A stretch of DNA of 64,000 nucleotides from Marinifilum flexuosum (GTDB taxonomy: Bacteria; Bacteroidota; Bacteroidia; Bacteroidales; Marinifilaceae). Shown one piece after another: positions 32,302-41,592 of the stretch. Both the position numbers and the translations under genes were made by a program. Below the pieces are notes generated by a model. The model saw nothing but the letters and a program-made list of their open reading frames with translations. It did not search any database and was not told the DNA's origin. The stretch lies in contig NZ_RAPQ01000008.1 in the NCBI RefSeq assembly GCF_003610555.1, forward strand, positions 1,852,490 to 1,916,489. Direction: 5' to 3'. Within the stretch, counting starts at the first letter, position 1. The number at the start of each line of letters is the position of its first letter.

Positions 32302-34206
32302 TTATTTCATGCGTTCAATACTTTGTCTGTTTTTCTCGTTAAAGAAGTTTTTGCCTTCAGGAGAATACAAATGGTCTACATACTCTTTGAAATAGGCAAT
32401 CACCTTATCGCGAACTACTTTCATTGTTGAGTTCAACAACTTATTCTCTTCGGTAAATGCTTCAGGCAATATTGCAACTGCAGTAGGCAACCAGCGATGC
32501 GGGAACATTTCCTCGTATTTTCCACCTGGACGATATTCGTTCATTTCTGCCTGTAATACATCCAAGGCAGCTTTCTGGCCTTCTTCCGTATCCGGGGTTA
32601 AGTTTTGCTCCTTTAGTTTGGCTACAATTGCTGCTTTGTTAGGAACAACAAGTGCAATGGTATAAGGATCCTGATTGTTATACAAGATACACTGATCCAT
32701 TAATGGTGATTGATCAACAAAAGCTTCCTCGATTCCCTCAGGACTGAATTTTTCACCGTCATTTGCAATTAGCAAAGACTTGAATCGTCCTAGTACATGC
32801 AAGAAACCATCTTTGTCCATATAGCCCATATCACCGGTGTGCAACCATCCATCTTTTAGTGTTTCTGCCGATGCTTTTTCATTTTTCCAGTAACCTTTCA
32901 TTACGTTACCGCCTTTTATTACAATCTCACCTTTCTGGCCAACAGGTAGCGCATTGCCATCATCATCGCAAATGTTCAGGTCCATATTGCTAACCAAAAA
33001 TCCCGACGAACCCAATTTATGTTTGTGATGGGCATTTGATGAAATAATAGGAGAGGCTTCTGATAATCCGTAACCTTGGTACATTGGAATGCCGATAGCA
33101 TAAAAGAATTTCTGTAATTCGATATCCAGCAGTGCACCACCTCCAACAAAGAATTTTAAGTTGCCACCAAAGTTCTCCCTGATTTTCGAGAACAATATCT
33201 TATCGTAGAACATGTACATTGGCTTCAGGAACATTCTGCTTCCCTTGCCTTTGTTCCAACCATGATCGTTGTATTTGTATGCCAGGTTCAAGGCTTTGTT
33301 GAATAATTTCTCAACTTTTGGACCTTTGGCTTTGATTCCTTTCTCGATGTTCTTTTTGAAGTTCTTTGCCAGTGCAGGAACACTCATTAGAATGTGAGGC
33401 TTAATTTCCTTGATGTTTTTAGGAATGTTTTTCAATGCCTCCATTGGCGATTTGCCTTGTTGCACGGCAGCAATGGATGCTCCCTTTAGCATGAAGCTAT
33501 AGATTCCCGCAGTATGAGCAAAAGAATGATCCCATGGTAAAATCAATAAGGTTTTGTAATGCGCAGGAATGTGCATTAAGCTCGACGATTGAATTACATT
33601 GCTGGTGTAATTGTTATGCGTTAAAATAATTCCTTTAGGATCGGCAGTAGTACCCGAAGTGTAGGAGATATTAGCGTTGTCATCGGCTTGTATCTCTTGT
33701 TGCATTTTATCTACATCCTTTTTCTCATTTTCGACAAGCATTTCACCCAGGCTCATAATATCCGAAAGGTAAATTTCAATGCCATCCACCTCAACATCTT
33801 CATCAATTACAATGATTTGCTGAAGTGTCTTGATTTCATCCTTAATCAAACGAATTTTTTCGAGATGATTTTTTGATACAATAACATATTTTGCTTCGGA
33901 GTGAATTAGTCTGAATTTTAATTCATTTTGAGCGTCTAGTTTCACAGATAAAGGAACATTTACTGCACCAGCAAATAATATTCCCAGTTCTGAAAGAACC
34001 CAGGCATTTCTTCCTTCCGATAAAAGACCAATTCTATCTCCTTTATCAATGCCGGAAGCATACAAACCATAGGCTAAAAACTTAACTTGCTTGTGTAGTT
34101 CCTTGTAGCTTAGCGATTCGTATTTCTCACCTGTATGTTCCCACAAATATGGATTAGCCCCATATTTTTTTACGCTTTCCTCAAAAAGTTGAATTATTGT
34201 ATTCAT
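32302..34206 (-). CDS. AMP-dependent long-chain acyl-CoA synthetase
   Basis: 634 residues. The adenylate-forming motifs are intact: ISYTSGTTADPKG (about 179-191), YGLSEASP (A5-like), WLHTGDMGYMDKDG and a late GEKFSP plus a C-terminal lysine-bearing NSTMKVVRDK (A10-like). It should activate fatty acids to acyl-CoA at the membrane for degradation or lipid synthesis. Shape fits the AMP-binding FadD/LACS-like group of Bacteroidota. Monocistronic by spacing. Confidence 0.92.
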   Translation of the reverse strand: MNTIIQLFEESVKKYGANPYLWEHTGEKYESLSYKELHKQVKFLAYGLYASGIDKGDRIGLLSEGRNAWVLSELGILFAGAVNVPLSVKLDAQNELKFRLIHSEAKYVIVSKNHLEKIRLIKDEIKTLQQIIVIDEDVEVDGIEIYLSDIMSLGEMLVENEKKDVDKMQQEIQADDNANISYTSGTTADPKGIILTHNNYTSNVIQSSSLMHIPAHYKTLLILPWDHSFAHTAGIYSFMLKGASIAAVQQGKSPMEALKNIPKNIKEIKPHILMSVPALAKNFKKNIEKGIKAKGPKVEKLFNKALNLAYKYNDHGWNKGKGSRMFLKPMYMFYDKILFSKIRENFGGNLKFFVGGGALLDIELQKFFYAIGIPMYQGYGLSEASPIISSNAHHKHKLGSSGFLVSNMDLNICDDDGNALPVGQKGEIVIKGGNVMKGYWKNEKASAETLKDGWLHTGDMGYMDKDGFLHVLGRFKSLLIANDGEKFSPEGIEEAFVDQSPLMDQCILYNNQDPYTIALVVPNKAAIVAKLKEQNLTPDTEEGQKAALDVLQAEMNEYRPGGKYEEMFPHRWLPTAVAILPEAFTEENKLLNSTMKVVRDKVIAYFKEYVDHLYSPEGKNFFNEKNRQSIERMK

Positions 34207-34885
34207 CGATATATTATGTCAGTCTGATGTATAATGAATTAAGAAAGCCAAAAGTAATCGATTCGGGAGGTCAAAACAAATTATCCCTTTTAAAATTAAT
34301 CATGATTGAGGTGATTAAAGACTATTCTGAATCGATTTGGTTTCAAAAATGGATTGGCCAATACTTTTCAGAATTGATTGAAGCCTATTGAAGCTTGAAA
34401 TTATGCCCTGCAACTTGTAGGGGAGTGATGGAAGCTTTAATTTCCATTTTTCCATTTTGTTTGACAGAATTTAAAGGTTTAAATACTTCCAATCAAATTG
34501 TTTGGGTCCAATTGAAGCTTGAATCTCCTTCAATCAAGTTGATGGAGTCTAATAGAAGTGTCAATTTGAGTGTTTCAAGTTAGAGTGGTAGTGATTGAAG
34601 ATTAAAACATCAGTTTGCCATAGATTTGTGCGTGCTTTAAGCCCTTGGAATGGTCATTCTTCTTTGTTATTGTTCATTTTGATTGGTAATTAAGGATGAT
34701 TCTAATCTTAAAAACCCTTAAAAAGCTGATATTTCTTCTTGTTTTTGCAGGTGCAAATATCTATTTTGAAGCCGATTATCAAAAATGCAATAAGATTAAT
34801 ATCTGATTTTCGTTTTCACCCAAAGTGAAATAAAGATTGTCTTAAAAGAAAGAAACCTAAAGTCAAAAAAACTAACCCTAACCCA
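34207..34885. other. Long intergenic region (679 bp)
   Basis: Holds the 21-bp-type array described separately at 34385-34613 and AT-rich DNA on both sides. Plus-strand frames at 34197-34391 and 34395-34583 have no start context or family and are not called. The promoter for the gene at 34886 must lie within about 150 bp upstream; I cannot place it with confidence. Confidence 0.6.
34385..34613. repeat. Second 21-bp-type array, about 11 loose units
   Basis: Units such as TTGAAGCTTGA (34388, 34512), TGGAAGCTTTA (34429), ATCAAGTTGAT (34533), AGAAGTGTCAA (34554) and TCAAGTTAGAG (34575) recur every 21 bp with 1-2 bp slips. The motif GAAGTGT/GAAGCTT followed by an ATCT- or ATTTG-like part resembles the unit of the array at 18592 (TTGAAGTGTATCT), so the two arrays look related. 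More diverged than the first. Confidence 0.65.
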
Positions 34886-36358
34886 ATGAGTAGTTTAGAA
34901 AAATATTTTAAAAAGTTTCGAAAGAATACAGTTGGTTACGATGCTAGCTTTTATTCTCCTTTTGGAAAGCAAAAGATCGTATATGCAGATTGGATTGCCA
35001 GTGGACGTTTGTACGGTCCTTTGGAAAAGAAGATGTTAAAAGAGTTTGGCCCTTATGTTGCCAATACGCATACGGAAACCAACGAGACCGGAACTTTAAT
35101 GACTCAATCTTACCATAGAGCTCAGGAATTAATCAAAAAACATGTGAACGCGGGTCCGGATGATGTAATCATTCATGCTGGATTTGGGATGACAGCGGTT
35201 GTAAATAAACTGCAACGCATTCTTGGACTGAAAGGCTGTGGGATGATTGGTAGATATCAATGCCAAAAAGAAAGAGAAAAGCCAGTGGTTTTTCTCACTC
35301 ATATGGAGCATCATTCCAATCAAACTTCCTGGTACGAAACCAATGTTGATGTGGTAGTGGTTCCTCCAGGTGATGATTTAACCATTAGCTTGGATAACCT
35401 GAGAGCCGAGTTGGAAAAATATAAGGATAGAGAGATGAAAATTGGTTCATTTACTGCCTGTTCCAATGTAACTGGTATTGTTACGCCATATTACGAGATG
35501 TCTAAAATTATGCATGAATATGGTGGCATTTGCTTTATCGATTTTGCTGCATCGGCACCATATGTTGACATTGATATGCATCCTGCCGATCCGAAAGCAA
35601 AGCTGGATGGAGTTTTCTTTTCTCCTCATAAATTCCTAGGAGGTCCCGGATCTTCAGGAGTAATGATTTTCGATTCAAAATTGTACAATTGTGAGGTGCC
35701 CGACAATCCGGGCGGAGGAACGGTTGATTGGACAAATCCTTGGGGAAAATATAAGTTTGTTGATAATATTGAAGCTCGTGAGGATGGTGGAACACCAGGT
35801 TTTCTTCAAGCCATTCGTACCGCTTTGGCAATTGAGGTGAAGAACCAAATGGGCACCAAGAATATTGCAGATAGAGAAGTAGAGCTTTTAGATTTGGCTT
35901 TTGGTAAATTAAAGGCAGTTAAAGATGTTCATGTCCTTGCCGACAATGTTCAGAAAAGACTTGGGATTCTTTCATTTTACGTAGAGTACATTCATTACAA
36001 TTTGTTGGTGAAGTTATTGAATGATCGATTTGGAATACAGGTAAGAGGAGGTTGTGCATGCGCCGGTACTTATGGGCACTATTTGCTGGAAGTAAGTCAG
36101 GAACAATCGGATGCCATTACCAATGAGATTACTTCTGGTGATTTATCGCATAAGCCTGGTTGGGTGCGTTGGTCTTTACATCCAACCACAACAAACAAAG
36201 AGGTACTTTATTTTATCGACTCTTTGGAAAAGGTAATCGAAAACTATGAGGAGTGGAAAAATGATTACACTTACAATCGTAAAGTGAATGAGTTTTACTA
36301 CAGTGGAGATAAGAATATCAAGAAAAAAATAGAAGTGAATGGTTTGTTTAATCTATAA
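34886..36358 (+). CDS. Class V aminotransferase-fold PLP enzyme (cysteine desulfurase/selenocysteine lyase-like)
   Basis: 490 residues. Fold type I motifs include YADWIASGRLYGP, the HHSNQTSWYET segment, CFIDFAASAPYVDID and the PLP lysine in FFSPHKFLGGPGSSGV (K about 249). A conserved RGGCACAGTYG places a cysteine near the active site, as in SufS/CsdA-like desulfurases, though the protein is longer. It may work on cysteine, selenocysteine or another amino acid; not an Isc/Suf operon member here. Followed by a strong terminator. Confidence 0.88.
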   Translation: MSSLEKYFKKFRKNTVGYDASFYSPFGKQKIVYADWIASGRLYGPLEKKMLKEFGPYVANTHTETNETGTLMTQSYHRAQELIKKHVNAGPDDVIIHAGFGMTAVVNKLQRILGLKGCGMIGRYQCQKEREKPVVFLTHMEHHSNQTSWYETNVDVVVVPPGDDLTISLDNLRAELEKYKDREMKIGSFTACSNVTGIVTPYYEMSKIMHEYGGICFIDFAASAPYVDIDMHPADPKAKLDGVFFSPHKFLGGPGSSGVMIFDSKLYNCEVPDNPGGGTVDWTNPWGKYKFVDNIEAREDGGTPGFLQAIRTALAIEVKNQMGTKNIADREVELLDLAFGKLKAVKDVHVLADNVQKRLGILSFYVEYIHYNLLVKLLNDRFGIQVRGGCACAGTYGHYLLEVSQEQSDAITNEITSGDLSHKPGWVRWSLHPTTTNKEVLYFIDSLEKVIENYEEWKNDYTYNRKVNEFYYSGDKNIKKKIEVNGLFNL

Positions 36359-36382
36359 GCCAGAGTACAGTTAAAAATATTC

Positions 36383-36415
36383 AATGCTTATCTGATTTTC
36401 GGATAAGCATTTTTT
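36383..36415 (+). terminator. Rho-independent terminator after the PLP enzyme gene
   Basis: AATGCTTATC and GATAAGCATT, perfect 10 bp around TGATTTTCG, then a T-run. Confidence 0.95.
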
Positions 36416-36507
36416 ATGTCCATTAAGTCAAAGATTTTAGTTCCAGATTCACTCACTTCCCCAAAGTCATCTCAAAACTTATAGATGTGCAAATACAAAT
36501 AATTTTA

Positions 36508-36515
36508 TATTTTTG
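36508..36515 (+). promoter_or_regulatory. Candidate -7 element of the metallophosphatase gene
   Basis: TATTTTTG matches TAnnTTTG and overlaps the TTG at 36513 that would be the longest start. If the promoter is real, translation must begin at the GTG at 36543. Confidence 0.5.
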
Positions 36516-36542
36516 GTAAAGATTAACCAATCAGATGAAAAA

Positions 36543-37478
36543 GTGTACGATATAATAGGAGACATTCACGGAGAGGCGGAAACACTAAAGAAGCTGTTAA
36601 AATTCTTGGGATATACCGAAGGAGAATTCGGATATTCACATCCTGAAAGAAAGGCTGTATTTGTTGGTGATTTTGTAGACAGAGGACCTGAGATTGTTAA
36701 GACTTTAAGCATTGTTATGAAGATGGTGACATCGGGAAATGCTTATGCGGTAGTAGGAAATCATGAATTGAATGTTCTTGCTTATTATACAAAAGACAAT
36801 GATGGTGTATTTTTACGCGATCATAACCTAAAGAACAAGACGCAAATTAAAAAAACCTACGAAGAGTTTAAACTTGATAAGGCAAAGCGTAAGAAATACC
36901 TGAAATGGTTGCGTTCTCTTCCTATTTTCCTGGAGTTGGATGGTTTTAGAGTGGTTCATGCTTCATGGGAAGATGAGGCAGTTGAGATTATAAAGAAAGA
37001 AAATCCTGAAAACAGACTTAGTAAGAAGTTTTTAAGGAGAATTTATTTTGAACGCGGTAAAGTATTTAATGCTTTAATGTTATTACTAAAGGGCAGGGAG
37101 TTTAATTTGCCCGACGATATGGTTCTTAAAGATGGTTATGGCTTTAAGCGTACTGCCTATAGAATAAAATGGTGGGAACCAATGCAAGGGAAGGGCTTTG
37201 AGGATATTTCGTTCGGGAATAAATTTAAACTTCCCAATTACACCATTCCGCGCGAACTTTGTTATGACATTCCTCTTTATCCTAAAGATGAATTACCAGT
37301 GTTTTTTGGGCATTATTGCCTAAATGGAAAAGCAGGTGTAATTCGTGAGAATCTTTGCTGTGTTGATGGTTGCATTGCAAATGGTGGCATAATGGTAGCC
37401 TATCGATGGAATGGTGGATCATTGGATTCTGAGAACATCGTAAAAATTAAAAAGGTAAAGAAAGTAGAGACTATATAG
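36543..37478 (+). CDS. Calcineurin-like metallophosphoesterase
   Basis: 311 residues from a GTG start at 36543, giving (M)YDIIGDIHGEAE, the usual N-terminus of this group; a TTG at 36513 would add ten poor residues and overlaps a -7 element. Metal ligands are clear: D-x-H in GDIHG, GDFVDRGP, GNHE, and later histidines (VVHASW, FFGHYCL). It resembles bacterial PrpE/PP1-like and diadenosine-tetraphosphatase-like proteins, substrate unknown. The stop is 1 bp away from that of the convergent gene at 37480. Confidence 0.85.
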   Translation: MYDIIGDIHGEAETLKKLLKFLGYTEGEFGYSHPERKAVFVGDFVDRGPEIVKTLSIVMKMVTSGNAYAVVGNHELNVLAYYTKDNDGVFLRDHNLKNKTQIKKTYEEFKLDKAKRKKYLKWLRSLPIFLELDGFRVVHASWEDEAVEIIKKENPENRLSKKFLRRIYFERGKVFNALMLLLKGREFNLPDDMVLKDGYGFKRTAYRIKWWEPMQGKGFEDISFGNKFKLPNYTIPRELCYDIPLYPKDELPVFFGHYCLNGKAGVIRENLCCVDGCIANGGIMVAYRWNGGSLDSENIVKIKKVKKVETI

Positions 37479-37479
37479 G

Positions 37480-37854
37480 TCACTTACCCATTTTCTTTGA
37501 ATAGATTAAAAATAAGATTCCTGAAAATGACAAAGGAATCAGAATTAGGAATACCGCCCAACTCATTGTATCAAAAAATCCATAAAGAGCAATTGCTACG
37601 CTGCTTACTATCATGATGTAGGCGCTGATTTTTATTTTCCAGAAGGAGAGAAGAAAGCCTGCACCATAAATCATTGCCAGCGCATAAAATACAAAAATCC
37701 AGAATTCAGTATAGTCAGATTTGTTGTCAAGGATTTCGATGAATTCAGGAACCATAAACAATAGAAAGACTCCGGTAATACAAAGCCCTATGATCCTGGC
37801 GATCAGTAGAAAAAATCGCGAGGGATGATCTTGGTAATTCATTCTTCTTTCCAT
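37480..37854 (-). CDS. Small four-helix membrane protein, unknown function
   Basis: 124 residues from ATG 37854 (MERRMNYQ), with a second ATG at 37842 equally plausible; the frame extends to 37917. Four hydrophobic helices, the last ending in FLIYSKKMGK. No family recognised with confidence. Tail to tail with the metallophosphatase. Confidence 0.65.
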   Translation of the reverse strand: MERRMNYQDHPSRFFLLIARIIGLCITGVFLLFMVPEFIEILDNKSDYTEFWIFVFYALAMIYGAGFLLSFWKIKISAYIMIVSSVAIALYGFFDTMSWAVFLILIPLSFSGILFLIYSKKMGK

Positions 37855-38002
37855 AATTCTTTTTTGAAATGGTGAGAAAAATAGCAATGCATTGCAGATA
37901 CAATTAAAAGTAATCAATTGTTAAGATAAAGTCAAGCCAAGTGATTGGTGTTGGATTTTATGGGATTGTTCGTAATTTCGCACGAGATTAAATACTTCTT
38001 TT

Positions 38003-38695
38003 ATGGATAAGATTAAGGTGATTGGCTTTGATGCAGATGATACGTTATGGGTTAACGAACCATATTTTCGTGAAACAGAAATGAAATTCTGTGAGTTGTT
38101 AACCAATGGAATGAGTCTGGATGAGGTAACAAAAGAGCTTTTTAAGATTGAGATTGGGAACATTCCTTTGTACGGATATGGCACAAAAGCTTTTATTTTA
38201 TCGATGATCGAAACGGGCTTGAAAATTACCAATGGCAACCTTTCGGCAGAAAAAGTGCAAGCAATTTTGGAATTGGGGAAGGAACAAATTAATAAGCCTG
38301 TTGAGCTAATAGATGGGATAGAGTCTGTTTTAAAATCCTTGTTTGGAAAATATCGTTTGATTGTAGCAACAAAGGGAGATTTGCTCGATCAGGAACGCAA
38401 GCTTAAAAAATCAGGATTGCTAAAATACTTTCATCACATCGAGGTGATGAGTGATAAACAGGAAAGTGATTACGAAAAACTAATCAAGCATCTAGATATT
38501 GAGCCAGAAGAGTTTTTAATGGTTGGGAATTCTTTAAAATCAGATATTCTGCCAGTATTACACTTGGGAGGAAAGGCTGTTCATGTGCCATTTCACACTA
38601 CCTGGGTACACGAAATGGTTGAAGAGGAGGAAATTTCCAATTCAGACTTTCAAAAAATCGAGAAGATTGAAGAATTGATTAGTTGCGTTTTATAG
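38003..38695 (+). CDS. HAD superfamily hydrolase
   Basis: 230 residues with HAD motif I GFDADDTLW (D10-x-D12), motif II (T in IVATKGD), K in KLIKHL and motif IV VGNSLKSDI. A phosphatase of the phosphoglycolate-phosphatase-like branch; substrate unknown. Its end overlaps that of the convergent cyclophilin gene by 17 bp. Confidence 0.9.
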   Translation: MDKIKVIGFDADDTLWVNEPYFRETEMKFCELLTNGMSLDEVTKELFKIEIGNIPLYGYGTKAFILSMIETGLKITNGNLSAEKVQAILELGKEQINKPVELIDGIESVLKSLFGKYRLIVATKGDLLDQERKLKKSGLLKYFHHIEVMSDKQESDYEKLIKHLDIEPEEFLMVGNSLKSDILPVLHLGGKAVHVPFHTTWVHEMVEEEEISNSDFQKIEKIEELISCVL

Positions 38696-39254
38696 ATAGG
38701 ATTTTAATGCGTTTACTCAGCATTTGTCCCTGGTCTTTTTGTGTTTGGATTTTTTTGACTACATCCATTCCTTTGGTGACTTTACCAAAAGCAGCAAAAC
38801 CTTGTCCATCGGAGTTGCGCATTCCGCCAAAATCCAGCTCTGGTTGATTGTCAATACAAATAAAAAACTCGGTACTTGCAGAGCCGGGTTCTAATCTGGC
38901 CATGGAAATTACTCCATTGGTATGCAAAATACCAGTTTCTTTGGTAGTTTCATGTTTTATGGTAGGCAGCTTATCCACGATTGAATCATGGAATAAGCCT
39001 CCTTGTATTACCTGAATCTTTATATCATTGTTCGGCTGATTGTCCAGTCTGACAACACGGTAAAAACAAGCATCTTTAAAAACATTTCCATCAATATTTT
39101 GCATAAAATGTTTGGCTGTAATGGGCGCTTTGTCCTCAAATATTTCCAATTCAATTTCACCCAAATCGGTACCAATTGTAACGATTGGATTTTGCGAATT
39201 GCAAGCAAATACCGTTAGCACAAAGGCAATAATAATGATGCTATATTTTTTCAT
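38679..39254 (-). CDS. Peptidyl-prolyl cis-trans isomerase, cyclophilin type, lipoprotein
   Basis: 191 residues. Lipobox VFAC (C18) marks it as an outer- or inner-membrane lipoprotein. The cyclophilin fold is visible (IELEIFEDKAPITAKHFMQNI, FYRVV, GVISMARLEPGSASTEFFICI, FAAFGKVTKGMDVVKKI). It should assist folding in the periplasm. The gene is 13 bp downstream of the DUF58 gene's stop on the same strand and may be the operon's last member. Confidence 0.92.
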   Translation of the reverse strand: MKKYSIIIIAFVLTVFACNSQNPIVTIGTDLGEIELEIFEDKAPITAKHFMQNIDGNVFKDACFYRVVRLDNQPNNDIKIQVIQGGLFHDSIVDKLPTIKHETTKETGILHTNGVISMARLEPGSASTEFFICIDNQPELDFGGMRNSDGQGFAAFGKVTKGMDVVKKIQTQKDQGQMLSKRIKILSIKRN

Positions 39255-39266
39255 GGCTGTGAGAAA

Positions 39267-40598
39267 TTAAATCAAACCTCTGGATTTCAATTCCAAATAT
39301 TTATTTAAACTATTTACCGTTAGATCTTTTGGATCAGTCAATATCGTATGAATACCATACTTTTCCAACTCTTTTGCGATTAGTTTTTTATCGAATAAGA
39401 ACTTTTCACCAATGGTTTTTACGTAAATATCTTCAATGCTATCAGCTTCTTTTCTTGTCATTTCTTCAATTTCCGAATTGTTAAAGAAAATCACAACCAA
39501 AAGATGATCTTTAGCCAAGCCCTGTAAATAGGGAAGTTGCCTTTTCATGGAATCCAAACTTTCGAAGTTCGTGTACAGCATAAGCAAACTTCGGCCTCTA
39601 ACAAAGTGCTTCACCGATGAATAAAGCAGTTCGTAATTGGGTTCCGGATAATCGGTTTCCTGGTTGTACAAAACCTCCATGATTTTCTTTACCTGAGTTC
39701 TTCTTCCTCCTGCACGAATATTAGAATGAACATTTTTACCAAAGCAAAGCAAACCTGCCTTATCGTGTTTTAAAATTGCAGTGTTCGATATTACCAAGCT
39801 TGTATTTATGGCATAATCCAACAGGCTAAGTCCATAAAAAGGCATTTTCATGGATCTGCCACAATCAATAATCGAATAAACAGGCTGAGCCTTCTCATCC
39901 TGGTATTGATTCACCATGATCTGTGATTTTCTGGCCGTTGCCTTCCAGTTAATGGTTCTGTAATCATCTCCTTTTACGTATTCACGAATCTGATCGAACT
40001 CCATTTGATGCCCAATTCTGCGGATCTTCTTGATTCCAAAATCTGTTAATCGGTTCGAAATTGCCATCAGTTCGTATTGGCGCATTTGCATATATGAAGG
40101 ATAACAAGGAATCATTTCCGAATTACCCAACTTAAACCTTCGCTTGATGATTTTTAAGAATGAATAGGCATAAACATTAATTACTCCAAAGTGATATTCT
40201 CCACGACTTAATGGTCTGAGCGAGTAATTAACCAATTTTTCTTCTCCTGCTTTTAGCGATAGCGAATAGTTAAAATCTCTCTTTTGAAATTGAATTGGAA
40301 TTTCATCAATCAAATCAATGTTAACTGTAAAACTGTAGTTGTGCTGTAGCTTAATCTGAATCGGATTTTCATCTCCATTCGATAATTTTTCAGGACAAAT
40401 TCGTTCTGCCTGAATAGCATCTTTAGTTCGATACAACAGAAGAATATCAAAGCCCAAAGCGATTACAAAAAACAGGCAGGCTAATTTTGCAATGGTATAT
40501 AGTACTGGGATAAAAAAGCCCAATACGGATATCACGGCAATAGCGCTAATCAGCCAGTAGAAAAAAGGATGTAGGTATAAAGATTTAATAAACTTCAT
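39267..40598 (-). CDS. DUF58 domain-containing protein
   Basis: 443 residues with two N-terminal helices (FFYWLISAIAVISVLGFFIP, IAKLACLFFVIALGFDILLL) and the DUF58 core (FDQIREYVKGDDYRTINWKATARK; vWA-like IIDCGRSMKMP, LMLYTNFES). DUF58 proteins partner with MoxR ATPases in complexes that mature or insert metals and remodel proteins at the membrane. Its start overlaps the stop of the MoxR gene by one base (TAATG), a sign of coupled translation. Confidence 0.93.
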   Translation of the reverse strand: MKFIKSLYLHPFFYWLISAIAVISVLGFFIPVLYTIAKLACLFFVIALGFDILLLYRTKDAIQAERICPEKLSNGDENPIQIKLQHNYSFTVNIDLIDEIPIQFQKRDFNYSLSLKAGEEKLVNYSLRPLSRGEYHFGVINVYAYSFLKIIKRRFKLGNSEMIPCYPSYMQMRQYELMAISNRLTDFGIKKIRRIGHQMEFDQIREYVKGDDYRTINWKATARKSQIMVNQYQDEKAQPVYSIIDCGRSMKMPFYGLSLLDYAINTSLVISNTAILKHDKAGLLCFGKNVHSNIRAGGRRTQVKKIMEVLYNQETDYPEPNYELLYSSVKHFVRGRSLLMLYTNFESLDSMKRQLPYLQGLAKDHLLVVIFFNNSEIEEMTRKEADSIEDIYVKTIGEKFLFDKKLIAKELEKYGIHTILTDPKDLTVNSLNKYLELKSRGLI

Positions 40599-41578
40599 TA
40601 TCGTGGGATTTCAATACCTTCCAAAATGTGATGAATGATTTCCTTTGGTTTAATTCCTTCCATTTCCTTCTCAGGAGTTAAAATTAGACGATGGTGTAAA
40701 ACCGGAGCAACAATATTTTTGATATCGTCAGGAGTCACAAAATCGCGTCCATGAATGGCAGCGAAAGCCTTGGCTGCTGTCATTACCGAAACCGATGCAC
40801 GAGGAGAGGCTCCCAAAATAATTCCAGGATGATTTCTGGTCTTTTGAACAATCTGTACAATGTATTTTCTCAGGTTTTCATCAATGTGAATGGACTGAAC
40901 TCTATCTTGCATTTCTTTAATTTGATCAGCAGATATTACCTTGTTTATGATTTGAGTTTCTAAAGCTCCTCTTCGTTCGTGTTTGGTTTCAAGTATACTT
41001 AATTCTTCCTCTTCGCTTGGATATTCAAACTCAACTTTCATTAAGAATCGATCCAGTTGTGCTTCGGGCAATCTATAGGTTCCTTCCTGTTCAATTGGAT
41101 TTTGTGTTGCCAATACCCAGAATGGTTCATCCATTTTATAGGTGTTGCCATCAATACTTACCTGGTATTCTTCCATTACTTCAAACAGGGCCGATTGAGT
41201 TTTGGCAGGAGCACGATTGATCTCATCAATCAACACAATGTTCGAGAAAATTGGACCTTGGTTGAATTCAAATTCCGATTTGCTCATGTTAAAGATGGTA
41301 GTCCCCAAAACATCCGAAGGCATTAAATCAGGGGTAAACTGAATTCTTGAAAAATCAGAACTGATTGCTTTTGCCAATAGCTTTGCCGATAAAGTTTTAG
41401 CAATTCCAGGAACACCTTCAATTAAAATGTGTCCTTTAGAGAATAGACCAACAAGTAGTAGGTCTATGTTTTTTTCTTGTCCAACAATTACTTTTTGGAT
41501 CTCAAACTTAATTTGATTGATTAGCTGATTTAATTCACCTAAATCAATTCTATTTTCGAATTGTGTGTTTCTTTCCAT
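40598..41578 (-). CDS. MoxR family AAA+ ATPase
   Basis: 326 residues from ATG 41578 (MERNTQF); a TTG at 41602 adds eight residues and overlaps the upstream gene. Walker A GVPGIAKT, Walker B VLIDEINRAPAKTQSALFEVMEE and sensor ATQNP are present. MoxR ATPases act as chaperones with DUF58/vWA proteins. Part of the six-gene operon 45434-39267. Confidence 0.95.
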   Translation of the reverse strand: MERNTQFENRIDLGELNQLINQIKFEIQKVIVGQEKNIDLLLVGLFSKGHILIEGVPGIAKTLSAKLLAKAISSDFSRIQFTPDLMPSDVLGTTIFNMSKSEFEFNQGPIFSNIVLIDEINRAPAKTQSALFEVMEEYQVSIDGNTYKMDEPFWVLATQNPIEQEGTYRLPEAQLDRFLMKVEFEYPSEEEELSILETKHERRGALETQIINKVISADQIKEMQDRVQSIHIDENLRKYIVQIVQKTRNHPGIILGASPRASVSVMTAAKAFAAIHGRDFVTPDDIKNIVAPVLHHRLILTPEKEMEGIKPKEIIHHILEGIEIPR

Positions 41579-41592
41579 ATGATGTGATTGTC

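Noticed and set aside
34197-34583. Two small plus-strand frames
   Set aside because: Intergenic, over the second repeat array or AT-rich DNA, no start context and no family.
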